NCBI GenBank assembly: GCA_017404145.1
Contig: JAFRCW010000007.1
Location: forward strand, 16,901-80,900
DNA from: Ruminococcus sp.
GTDB lineage: Bacteria; Bacillota; Clostridia; Oscillospirales; Acutalibacteraceae
Length of the DNA: 64,000 nucleotides
Reading direction: 5' to 3'
In this document: piece by piece, positions 43,842 through 50,595 of the stretch
How positions within the stretch are numbered: the first letter of the stretch is position 1
Layout of the letters: every line of letters begins with the position of its first letter
The notes under the pieces: model-generated
What the model saw: the letters and a program-made list of their open reading frames with translations, nothing else
Databases searched by the model: none
What the model was told of the DNA's origin: nothing
Program-made: the position numbers and the translations under genes

Positions 43842-44507
43842 ATGAAAGGTATTGTGTTTCAATTAAGAAGAAATCTTCGGCTTCCTGCCGTCAGAAAGCC
43901 GAAGATCTCTTTGAAGGAGTATGTATCAAAAAAAGGCGTTTATCTGCTTTTCTTTCTGATGTTTTTCATCGGACTGATTCTGGGAGCGTCTTATTCCAAG
44001 TCGGCTGACAGTACGCTTTTGAATCGTTTGGATTTTCTTTTTACGACCAATCTGCAGGCACGAACTCAACTGTCATCCTTTGAGATATTCACTTCCTGTT
44101 TCGGTACGGATTTTCTCTTTGTGCTGGCGGTCTTTCTGATGGGACTGTCGGTGTGGGGGAGCGTTGCGCTGCCGTTTGTCACTGCTTTCAAAGGGTTTTC
44201 CGTCGGACTGTCATCTGCATTTATTTTTTCGCTGTACAGAGCATCGGGAATCGGCTTTTATATTCTCGTGATTCTTCCGGGAACGGTGATGTTCCTGCTG
44301 TCTTTGATCTACTATTCCAAAGAGAGCTTTTCTCTTTCACTGAGATATATACGCTTATCCGTTTTCGGAAGTGTAAAAGAACCGTATCTCTGCCGATATA
44401 TCAAGACTTTTATGATAAAAAGTCTGGTTGCTTTGCTTTTCTGCGCCGCTTCGGCGCTTCTGGATATGTTCCTGTGGATTTTATTTGCGGGGATGTTTGA
44501 TTTTTGA
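43842..44507 (+). CDS. SpoIIM-like (stage II sporulation protein M family) membrane protein
   Basis: A 221-residue protein with five hydrophobic segments. The SpoIIM pattern is seen in FLMFFIGLILGASYSKS near the start, the central pair of helices with SVWGSVALPFVTAFKGFSVGLSSAFIF (conserved kG..vG), and a cytosolic middle loop. Within sporulation SpoIIM takes part in septal peptidoglycan degradation; the broader family is less defined. An AGGAGG ribosome binding site precedes the ATG. It heads a three-gene cluster of membrane proteins. Confidence 0.7.
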   Translation: MKGIVFQLRRNLRLPAVRKPKISLKEYVSKKGVYLLFFLMFFIGLILGASYSKSADSTLLNRLDFLFTTNLQARTQLSSFEIFTSCFGTDFLFVLAVFLMGLSVWGSVALPFVTAFKGFSVGLSSAFIFSLYRASGIGFYILVILPGTVMFLLSLIYYSKESFSLSLRYIRLSVFGSVKEPYLCRYIKTFMIKSLVALLFCAASALLDMFLWILFAGMFDF

Positions 44508-44528
44508 TCATCATATTTCGAGGGGTTT

Positions 44529-45479
44529 ATGAACAAGGAAAGAAAGAAGATGAAATTCGAAATACTGCTGGAGCGGTATTTTACGAATTTCCATAGGATT
44601 TTATTACTGAATCTGATTTTTGCGGTACCGAGCGCCGCTGCTTTCGGCGTTTCTTATTGGCTGAATTACTCTATTCTCAGCGAACCGAATATTTTTATCA
44701 GCCTGCTGCCGATCATTCTGCTATTCCCGTTTTATTCGGGCGTCGTTGCGGTAGTGCGGAATATCGCGCGCGGTGATGAGGATGTCAGCGTTTTCTCAAC
44801 TTATCTCAGCGCTTTTAAGACGAACTTCCTGTCGTTTTTGCTCCACGGCGTTGTGGTGTATGCCGCGGCGGTATTGAGCTATCTTTCCGTCACGATGTAT
44901 ATCGGACTGCTCAAGCTTTCGTGGTTTATGTATGTACTGCTGTTCATATGCATTGTAGTCGTGGTTTTTGTCACCTTCACGGTATATTATATCCCGCTGA
45001 TGGAAGTGACCTTCCAACTCAAGAAACGTTTTATCTACAAAAACAGTTTTCTGATGTCTTTCGGCGAATTCAAGAATAATTTCTTCGCGACATTCGCGCT
45101 GGCGATCGTGCTGGCGATCTTCTTTACGGTGACGGTATTCTGCCACAGCGTGACGGTTTTGATCCTTGTTTGCGCCGGTTTCTGGGCGCTGCTGCTGCCT
45201 GCTACCGGTACCTTTATGGTCGTTTTCTTCATCTATGACGGAATGTATAATCTCATCACGAATAAAGAAAACCGGAAGAAAGAGCTGGAGGAAAGGATCG
45301 ATAACGGCGGCAAGAAGGTGGAACATAAAGCTCCCGAGGTTGACTATTCCGATATCGATATTTCCACGTTAAATGATCCTGAGGGATATATCTATCACAA
45401 CGGCAGAATGGTCAAACAAAAGGTTGTGATTGAACAATTCAAACGCAGACAGCAAGAGATGGGACAGCAGGATGAATAA
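44529..45479 (+). CDS. DUF624-like (YesL-type) membrane protein
   Basis: A 316-residue protein. About six hydrophobic segments lie in residues 25-240, with FTNFHRILLLNLIFAVPS at the start and GVVAVVRNIARGDEDVSVFSTYLSAFKTNF, the pattern of DUF624 proteins. A charged cytosolic tail of about 75 residues (KENRKKELEERIDNGGKK) follows. The role is unknown; YesL-type proteins often lie near sugar transport operons, which is not the case here. Its end overlaps the next gene by eight bases. Confidence 0.7.
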   Translation: MNKERKKMKFEILLERYFTNFHRILLLNLIFAVPSAAAFGVSYWLNYSILSEPNIFISLLPIILLFPFYSGVVAVVRNIARGDEDVSVFSTYLSAFKTNFLSFLLHGVVVYAAAVLSYLSVTMYIGLLKLSWFMYVLLFICIVVVVFVTFTVYYIPLMEVTFQLKKRFIYKNSFLMSFGEFKNNFFATFALAIVLAIFFTVTVFCHSVTVLILVCAGFWALLLPATGTFMVVFFIYDGMYNLITNKENRKKELEERIDNGGKKVEHKAPEVDYSDIDISTLNDPEGYIYHNGRMVKQKVVIEQFKRRQQEMGQQDE

Positions 45480-46020
45480 GAAGGCGAGCTTTATCGCAGG
45501 AATTCTTTTTGTATCTGTCGCTGTACTTGTGTTTTTTGCGATCCGCAGTTTCCGGTGCCCATCTGCGGATGTCATTTCTCAGACAAATGCCGTTGAAGAG
45601 AGTGTTTCCGAGACAGTAACTGCTTTGTACAGCGATGCTGCCGAAACACAGACGCAGAACGAAACAGTTGTTGAAGCTGCTGACGCCGGTTCTGATTTTT
45701 CCGGCGTACTTCGTTCCTCTCATTTCAGTGTTTTCGAAGTTGTGAACGCTCAGACAGGGGAAGAGGTCTCTCCCAGAGTGGCGCTGGGATCTTCTTATAG
45801 CGACTGTTATCTTTCTTTTGATGACAGCTCTCGTTGTGAGATCTTGCTTTCTGCATCCTCAGGAAGCGCCAGAGAAGGCACATACGAGCTTTTTGATCAT
45901 ACTGTCAGCGTTACCTATTCCGATGGAAAAGGAGCCGAGTATGAGATCCTTTCAGATAATAGCGGCAGTTTCTCAGGTATCTCTGTTCCTTACGGAGAAT
46001 ATAATGTTATTTTCAGATAA
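45472..46020 (+). CDS. small secreted or membrane-anchored protein of unknown function
   Basis: A 182-residue protein. An N-terminal hydrophobic segment (residues 5-25, SFIAGILFVSVAVLVFFAI) could anchor it or be cleaved. A Ser/Thr/Glu-rich spacer follows, and then a beta-rich domain (about 90-182), SSHFSVFEVVNAQTGEEVSP... GTYELFDHTVSVTYSDGKG. The beta domain resembles lipocalin-like META or copper-amine-type small sandwiches, but I do not assign a family. Start ATG 45472 is translationally coupled to the upstream gene. Confidence 0.65.
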   Translation: MNKKASFIAGILFVSVAVLVFFAIRSFRCPSADVISQTNAVEESVSETVTALYSDAAETQTQNETVVEAADAGSDFSGVLRSSHFSVFEVVNAQTGEEVSPRVALGSSYSDCYLSFDDSSRCEILLSASSGSAREGTYELFDHTVSVTYSDGKGAEYEILSDNSGSFSGISVPYGEYNVIFR

Positions 46021-46049
46021 AAAAGCAGGAGAGCTAACCTCCTGCTTTT
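46021..46049. terminator. bidirectional terminator
   Basis: The perfect ten-base arms aaaagcagga / tcctgctttt sit between two convergent genes. Confidence 0.85.
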
Positions 46050-46283
46050 TTACGTATCGCTTTCGATGAACCATCGGTTCTTTTCGAGAAAGATAAACTT
46101 ATCCTGTCTTTTGATCTTGCATTTGTACCGCAGTCCGGCGGCGTCCGCTTTGATGGATGCTGCATATCTGAGATCGGTCACACGGTCGATAGGGAAGCTC
46201 CTTCCGTCATCCCAGTTGACGCACAGCGGCATAATATTCCCATCTTTATCAAATTTGGCGGTTACGGATATATACTTTTTCAT
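46050..46283 (-). CDS. small conserved protein under a LexA-type operator
   Basis: A 77-residue soluble protein, beta-rich: KKYISVTAKFDKDGNIMPLCVNWDDGRSFPIDRV ... KFIFLEKNRWFIE. Similar small proteins are found in Clostridia, without known function. CAGGAG precedes the ATG with eight-base spacing. Its promoter overlaps a LexA box, so it is probably switched on by DNA damage. I infer a role in the SOS response, but no catalytic motif is seen. Confidence 0.75.
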   Translation of the reverse strand: MKKYISVTAKFDKDGNIMPLCVNWDDGRSFPIDRVTDLRYAASIKADAAGLRYKCKIKRQDKFIFLEKNRWFIESDT

Positions 46284-46316
46284 TCATTCGTCTCCTGTCA
46301 TTCGTTCTTTATTCAT

Positions 46317-46345
46317 ATTATAGAACATTCGTTCTAATTTGTCAA
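46317..46345 (-). promoter_or_regulatory. SOS promoter with LexA box
   Basis: On the minus strand TTGACA (46340-46345) and TATAAT (46317-46322) are 17 bases apart. The spacer contains GAACGAATGTTC (46323-46334), a full match to the Firmicutes LexA pattern GAAC-N4-GTTC. A second half site GAACGAATG follows downstream of the -10 box. Confidence 0.8.
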
Positions 46346-46360
46346 TAGGAAAGAAAAAGA

Positions 46361-46386
46361 AAAAAGACGGCTGATCACAGCCGCCT
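46361..46386 (-). terminator. terminator of the zinc-ribbon gene
   Basis: On the minus strand gcggctg-tgat-cagccgt is followed by a T-run. Confidence 0.75.
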
Positions 46387-46399
46387 CATGGATTGAATA

Positions 46400-46615
46400 T
46401 TACAGCGCTTTTCCGCAGCCGGAGCAGAACTTACTGCCGGGAGGGTTAACGGTGCTGCAGGAAGAACAGGTAATCTTATCCTCTCTGTCAGCCCATTCAA
46501 CCGCTTTGTCAACGCCTTTTTCCGCGCTCTTGATTACGGTTTTGCCGAGTCCTTTGAAAGCCTGGCCCAAGCCTTTGCCGGTTTCTTTCCAAGAGTCTTT
46601 CAGACTGTCTGCCAT
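46400..46615 (-). CDS. small zinc-ribbon protein
   Basis: A 71-residue protein. An amphipathic, Lys/Gly-rich helix (SWKETGKGLGQAFKGLGKTVIKSAEKG) leads to a C-terminal zinc ribbon, CSSCSTVNPPGSKFCSGCGK (C-X2-C ... C-X2-C). The ribbon is typical of zinc_ribbon_2-type domains. The amphipathic helix could touch membranes or nucleic acids. The function is unknown. AAGGAG precedes the ATG. Confidence 0.8.
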   Translation of the reverse strand: MADSLKDSWKETGKGLGQAFKGLGKTVIKSAEKGVDKAVEWADREDKITCSSCSTVNPPGSKFCSGCGKAL

Positions 46616-46687
46616 TGATATACAACTCCTTTGTGTTTTTTATTATTATATATTCTTTACCTTATATTGTCAATTTATTATTATCTA

Positions 46688-46774
46688 ATATTCCATAGAA
46701 AGAAGTATTACGGAAATCAAACCGATAAGAATGTCGAGTTTTTATTGAAAATCAGATAGATTTCTATGGAATAT
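46688..46774. repeat. 87-base element bounded by perfect 14-base inverted repeats
   Basis: atattccatagaaa (46688-46701) and tttctatggaatat (46761-46774) are exact inverted copies with 59 AT-rich bases between them. It could be a small non-coding mobile element or a long-stem RNA. No target-site duplication could be confirmed. Confidence 0.6.
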
Positions 46775-46779
46775 GGATA

Positions 46780-46809
46780 TTGCAATATAAGAATTATTTG
46801 TGCTATAAT
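46780..46809 (+). promoter_or_regulatory. promoter of the C39-like peptidase gene
   Basis: TTGCAA at 46780 and TATAAT at 46804 with an 18-base spacer. Confidence 0.6.
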
Positions 46810-46851
46810 ACGTGTGGAATTGAGTAAAAATGTGGGAAATCAGGCATATAT

Positions 46852-47661
46852 ATGAAGAAGAAAAAGTTTTTTACACTGCCCAAAATTCTGGTGACGGTAT
46901 ATGTACTGCTGATACTGATCGGCGTGATTGTTACATTGTCTTTGCCGCCGAAGCCGGAACCGGTGGAAGAAGCGTCAGCCACTTTAGCAAACACGGAAAC
47001 GATCGTGCAGACCGAAGCGCCGACCGAGAAGAACGCGCATTATATCGAGGGCGTTCCCGTGATCCAGCAGTATGACCTGAAAGCGGGCTGTGAGACCTAC
47101 GCCTGTACAATGCTGCTGCAGTCGCTGGGCTTTGATATTGACGAGTATCGTTTTGCTGACAACTATCTGATCTATAAAGACGTCTACTATGACAACGATT
47201 TTCGTATGTACGGCCCTGATATGCATTCTGCCTTTGCCGGAAATGTATACGATATCGGCTACGGCGTCTACGCGCCCGCGATGGCGAAATCGATGAATAA
47301 TTTCTTAAGCTCCGTCAAATCTCCGCTCAAAGCGTACGCGATGGAGGGAGAGCCGCTGGAATCGTTATGCGAGACCTATATCGACAACGATATCCCTGTA
47401 ATGATCTGGGCGACAACGAATATGTGGGAGCCTACGCCGCACACCTCGTGGACAGTCGACTATGTTGACGAGAACGCCACCAAAAAGGTGGGGGATACCG
47501 AGACATGGTATGAGCATGAGCACTGCCTTGTCCTGATCGGCTATGATGAGAAAGAATACTTCTTTGCCGACTCGGTAGCCGGAGTCGTCTCTCACTTTGA
47601 AAAAGCCGAAGTAGAAGAACGCTACAAGCAGATCGGAACCATGTCGATCGTAGTAAAATAA
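46852..47661 (+). CDS. secreted C39-like cysteine peptidase
   Basis: A 269-residue protein with an N-terminal membrane anchor (residues 10-32), a Glu/Thr spacer and a Peptidase_C39_2-type domain from about residue 65. GCETYACTMLLQSLGFD contains the probable catalytic Cys, HEHCLVLIGYDEKEYFFADS the His, and the following Asp completes the triad. It acts outside the membrane; the target is unknown. TGxGxxx signal-processing context (ABC transporter) is absent, so I do not think it is a bacteriocin leader peptidase. Confidence 0.85.
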   Translation: MKKKKFFTLPKILVTVYVLLILIGVIVTLSLPPKPEPVEEASATLANTETIVQTEAPTEKNAHYIEGVPVIQQYDLKAGCETYACTMLLQSLGFDIDEYRFADNYLIYKDVYYDNDFRMYGPDMHSAFAGNVYDIGYGVYAPAMAKSMNNFLSSVKSPLKAYAMEGEPLESLCETYIDNDIPVMIWATTNMWEPTPHTSWTVDYVDENATKKVGDTETWYEHEHCLVLIGYDEKEYFFADSVAGVVSHFEKAEVEERYKQIGTMSIVVK

Positions 47662-47684
47662 TACAGATACATAATGTTGTAACC

Positions 47685-47718
47685 ACAGCCGTCCTGAACA
47701 AAGGGCGGCTGTTGCTTT
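47685..47718 (+). terminator. terminator of the C39-like gene
   Basis: acagccgtcc and gggcggctgt form a ten-base stem with one G-T pair, followed by T-rich sequence. Confidence 0.8.
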
Positions 47719-47726
47719 TTAATAAG

Positions 47727-47766
47727 TCATTGCGAGGGAGCGCAGCAACCGTGGCAATCCCCTTCC
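47727..47766. repeat. fragment of a dispersed extragenic repeat
   Basis: tcattgcgagggagcgcagc followed by aaccgtggcaatcccc resembles the GCGAGGGAGCG...GTGGCAATC extragenic repeat found between genes in many bacterial genomes. Only one copy is in this window. Confidence 0.5.
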
Positions 47767-47837
47767 TATTGTTGCCGTGAACTGTAAATAACCGTTTCTC
47801 TGTGCATTATCAACAAATATCCCCGCCATTTTTTGGA

Positions 47838-47866
47838 TTGCGGATCGAAATGGGATATGATAAAAT
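47838..47866 (+). promoter_or_regulatory. possible promoter of the structured leader and dockerin gene
   Basis: TTGCGG at 47838 and TAAAAT at 47861, spacer 17. Transcription would start near 47872, at the first base of the leader's closing helix. Confidence 0.45.
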
Positions 47867-47872
47867 AAAGGT

Positions 47873-48011
47873 GCCACACAAATTAATAAGCAACGCGTGT
47901 CAGTATGTGCGCTTTTTCGTTATCGTTATGCGTGTATTTTTATTACGGTAAAAATACAGGCTCTATTCACGTATTGCGATGACGATCAAATGCTTGAATA
48001 ATTTGTGTGGC
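47873..48011 (+). ncRNA. candidate structured leader RNA (riboswitch-like), unknown class
   Basis: A 13-base perfect closing helix pairs gccacacaaatta (47873) with taatttgtgtggc (47999-48011). Inside lie a second helix, aagca/tgctt (47888-47892 with 47991-47995), and a long arm 47918-47934 with 47968-47984 that has three G-T pairs and one mismatch. That arm continues to a nine-base apical stem gtattttta/taaaaatac with loop ttacgg. I do not recognise a known riboswitch consensus. It precedes the overlapping terminator/antiterminator at 48021-48073. Confidence 0.6.
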
Positions 48012-48020
48012 AACAAAAAC

Positions 48021-48073
48021 GGGGCTATGTGTTTTTCGTGCGTAGCTCTGTTCGCAGGAGCTACGCATTTTTT
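48021..48073 (+). terminator. terminator with competing antiterminator in the leader of the dockerin gene
   Basis: gcgtagctc (48040-48048) and gagctacgc (48058-48066) form a terminator followed by a T-run. The upstream ggggctatgtg (48021-48031) can pair with the same 48038-48048 arm through several G-T pairs. The two hairpins exclude each other, the usual expression platform of transcriptional attenuation. Confidence 0.6.
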
Positions 48074-48097
48074 ATGTAAATGAGAAAGGAGAGCGTC

Positions 48098-50080
48098 ATG
48101 ATGAAGAAGAGTCTGTCGATTATACTAGTTATCATAATAATGCTGGGTATTCTAACTGGTTTGTCTGTATCGGTTACTGCACAAGAAATAGATTTTGCAG
48201 ATGAAGGTGCAAATTGTGATTTGGTTGAAACAGGTGGATATACTATTGCTGGCAATGGTACAGGTGGATTATATCTTGATATAAATAACGATCCTTATGC
48301 TTATTTCTCTCGTAAAAGTTGGGGTCAATATGCTTATGGTACAGAAGGCTGTGCTTGGTTCGCTTCGGCACGTGCATATCAGATTACCGGTGAGGATTCT
48401 CCTATCTTCAGCGGTTCGACATGGTATAATACTCAATATACCAATTATGGATATTCACGAGGACAAACGATAAGAGCCAAAGCGTTAGTTTGCTATTCAG
48501 GACATATTGCTGTTGTTGAGGCAGTCGATGGAAACAATGTACTTTTAAGCGAAGGCGGGCAGACATATTATAGTGATTCATCACATGGCTATTGTGTTAT
48601 ACGATATACCACTGTCAGTGCAGTAGAGGGTTCAGGTTTTTTAGGTTATGTTTATCTTGGCGGAAATCCCGACCCGACTCCAAAAGGTCATGTAATGTCT
48701 GAATCCGAGGGTGCGGGTCGAACAATTCCAGATGGTGATTATTGGATCGGTAGTAAAATTGCGGAAGATTTTTTTATCGATATTCCCGGCAATGATTATA
48801 ATACTTATGACAAACAAAATGTTCAAACTTGGCGATGGGACTCCGGATTACCGCCGATATATGACGTGTTTCATTTCTCTTATCTGAATAATGGCTTTTA
48901 CAAAATCACTCAGTTGAATACGAATATGGCTATTGATGTTTACGGTGGCTATTTGGAACGGGGCTCCAATGTCAGTATGTGGACATACACAGGTTCAGTT
49001 GCTCAACAATGGTCAATAGAAAAAACAGATGGAGGATACAAAATACGTTCAAGAGGTAATAACTATTATATGGATATCTATGATGGAAAGCACGAAAACG
49101 GTACTAATATACTTACTTGGGATAGTCATGAAGGAAACAATCAGTTCTTTTCATTTATTCCATATACTCCAAACGAGAAACCGGTATCTGACGGTAAATA
49201 CAAAATCAGTTCTGCTGTAAGTAGTACTTGTTATTTAGATGTTTACGGTGGATTTGATGATTTCAAAAACCTTTCAAACATTGAAGTTTATAATTCTCCT
49301 GACGATACGTTTCAAATAGAATACTTAGGAAATGGTTACTATCGTATTAGCGAAGAAACAAGTCAATTAGCTTTAGAAGTCATAAACGATGGTGAGCAAT
49401 CTTATCTGAATAATTCCAGAAACATCATTTTATATGGAAAAAACAATCGAAAAAATCAGGCGTGGAATATTAGAAAAAATGATGATGGAACTTTCTGCTT
49501 TATTAACCAGCTATCCGGATATTACTTAGATTTAGAACACGCAAATACCGATAATGGCACCAATGTTTCTCAGTATCAGTACAATGGTTATAATAATCAG
49601 AAATGGAAACTACATAGAGTAATTGAGGATAATATGATAACAGTAGGCAATATCAAAAGCTCAATCGATACTCCTGAAATCACCGTTGAAGTAGACGGCA
49701 ATCTGTTGGTGGCAAACAAGGATTATACCACCAGCTTTAAATATGATGTGGTTACAAAAATTTATACATCGACCATAAACGGGATTAACAATTACTGCGG
49801 AAGCGTAACTAAGGAAGTTGCAATCAGTGTTGTTGACCCTACTGATCCACCTATTGAACAAACAACAATCCTCGGCGACGCAGACGGCGACGGCGTCGTT
49901 ACCGTTCTCGACGCTACCACTATCCAGAAGAAGCTTGCAAGTATTTCTGTTCCGATCTATATAGAAGTTGCCGCAGATGTTGATGGTGATAAGGTCGTCA
50001 ATGTTCTTGACGCGACATATATACAAAAGCACCTTGCGCATATGGATATACCGTTTGAAATCGGAAAGATAAAAGAATAA
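48098..50080 (+). CDS. secreted CHAP-like amidase with ricin-type lectin repeats and dockerin
   Basis: A 660-residue modular secreted protein. After a signal peptide (to about residue 28) comes a CHAP-like domain with Cys in EGCAWFASARAYQ and His in YSGHIAVVEAVDG, then beta-trefoil ricin-type repeats (about residues 210-520, with Q.W motifs QQWSIEK, NQAWNIR, NQKWKLH). It ends with a type I dockerin: GDADGDGVVTVLDATTIQKKL and VDGDKVVNVLDATYIQKHLA. It likely attaches to a cohesin scaffold on the surface and acts on peptidoglycan. ATG 48098 follows AAAGGAG. The dockerin part is more GC-rich than the rest. Confidence 0.85.
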   Translation: MMKKSLSIILVIIIMLGILTGLSVSVTAQEIDFADEGANCDLVETGGYTIAGNGTGGLYLDINNDPYAYFSRKSWGQYAYGTEGCAWFASARAYQITGEDSPIFSGSTWYNTQYTNYGYSRGQTIRAKALVCYSGHIAVVEAVDGNNVLLSEGGQTYYSDSSHGYCVIRYTTVSAVEGSGFLGYVYLGGNPDPTPKGHVMSESEGAGRTIPDGDYWIGSKIAEDFFIDIPGNDYNTYDKQNVQTWRWDSGLPPIYDVFHFSYLNNGFYKITQLNTNMAIDVYGGYLERGSNVSMWTYTGSVAQQWSIEKTDGGYKIRSRGNNYYMDIYDGKHENGTNILTWDSHEGNNQFFSFIPYTPNEKPVSDGKYKISSAVSSTCYLDVYGGFDDFKNLSNIEVYNSPDDTFQIEYLGNGYYRISEETSQLALEVINDGEQSYLNNSRNIILYGKNNRKNQAWNIRKNDDGTFCFINQLSGYYLDLEHANTDNGTNVSQYQYNGYNNQKWKLHRVIEDNMITVGNIKSSIDTPEITVEVDGNLLVANKDYTTSFKYDVVTKIYTSTINGINNYCGSVTKEVAISVVDPTDPPIEQTTILGDADGDGVVTVLDATTIQKKLASISVPIYIEVAADVDGDKVVNVLDATYIQKHLAHMDIPFEIGKIKE

Positions 50081-50188
50081 ATCAATAACGGCGACGGTTA
50101 TGTCACTGTTCCGGACGCGACCAGAATCCGGAAGTTTAAGGCGCAGCTAATGAACCTCGACGGCTCCACACCGTATAAAGCGGCGTAA
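50081..50188 (+). pseudogene. dockerin remnant after the stop codon
   Basis: In the same frame as the preceding gene, directly after its TAA, the codons read INNGDGYVTVPDATRIRKFK followed by AQLMNLDGSTPYKAA and a stop. This is one decayed dockerin repeat (GDGYVTVxDAT-type, Asp changed to Asn) with no start of its own. It may be the old C-terminus of the gene or a piece left from exchange between dockerin genes. Confidence 0.7.
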
Positions 50189-50201
50189 AGGAATAACACA
50201 G

Positions 50202-50251
50202 AAATAAACGCTCTGTTTTTCATAAAAGAGGAACAGGGCGTTTATTTGATA
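50202..50251. terminator. hairpin after the dockerin gene
   Basis: aaataaacgctctgtt pairs with aacagggcgtttattt with one G-T pair over a 14-base loop. No long T-run follows, but it is the first candidate terminator of the dockerin transcript. Confidence 0.6.
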
Positions 50252-50256
50252 ATAAA

Positions 50257-50420
50257 TGAAGTTTGCCATCGGCAAATGAAGTATTTGCGCCTTGCACAAA
50301 AATGAAGTTTTCTGCTGCGCAGAAAGTGAAGTTAAGTGTTCCAAAATGTGCGAAGCACACTTCACTCGCGAAGCGAACTTCACTTACGCAGTAAACTTCA
50401 CGTTCCGCAAGGAACACTTA
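50257..50420. repeat. array of small hairpins separated by TGAAGT / ACTTCA units
   Basis: TGAAGT occurs at 50257, 50277, 50303 and 50327, and the inverted ACTTCA at 50359, 50377 and 50395. Each interval holds a short hairpin, e.g. ttgcc-atc-ggcaa, tttctgc-tgc-gcagaaa, gtgc-gaa-gcac, tcgc-gaa-gcga, ttac-gca-gtaa, gttcc-gcaa-ggaac. A ten-base outer pair, taagtgttcc (50333) with ggaacactta (50411), encloses the second half. It lies between the dockerin gene and tRNA-Ser. Confidence 0.75.
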
Positions 50421-50455
50421 ATTGCAAAAGGACTTGCCGAAGCAAGTCCTTTTGC
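50421..50455 (-). terminator. terminator of tRNA-Ser
   Basis: Perfect long arms gcaaaaggacttgc / gcaagtccttttgc with loop cgaa (minus-strand loop ttcg), directly after the tRNA on the minus strand. Confidence 0.7.
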
Positions 50456-50456
50456 A

Positions 50457-50545
50457 TGGCGGAGACGGTGGGATTCGAACCCACGAGCCCGTGAGGACTA
50501 CCTGATTTCGAGTCAGGCCCGTTATGACCGCTTCGATACGTCTCC
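50457..50545 (-). tRNA. tRNA-Ser(CGA)
   Basis: On the minus strand: acceptor ggagacg pairs with cgtctcc. The anticodon loop is ctcgaaa (CGA), a long variable arm (tcctcacgggc) marks a class II tRNA, and CCA is encoded. Confidence 0.93.
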
Positions 50546-50595
50546 GGATATGATTTTTTCAGCAAGGACTATTTTACTTTGTTTTGCGCCGATTG

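Noticed and set aside
47873..48011. Cyclic-di-GMP (GEMM) riboswitch
   Set aside because: The conserved core motifs of GEMM-I and GEMM-II were not found, so the class is left open.
50257..50420. Possible CRISPR array
   Set aside because: The repeated hexamer is too short, intervals are 18-26 bases, the intervals are self-complementary, and there are no cas genes.
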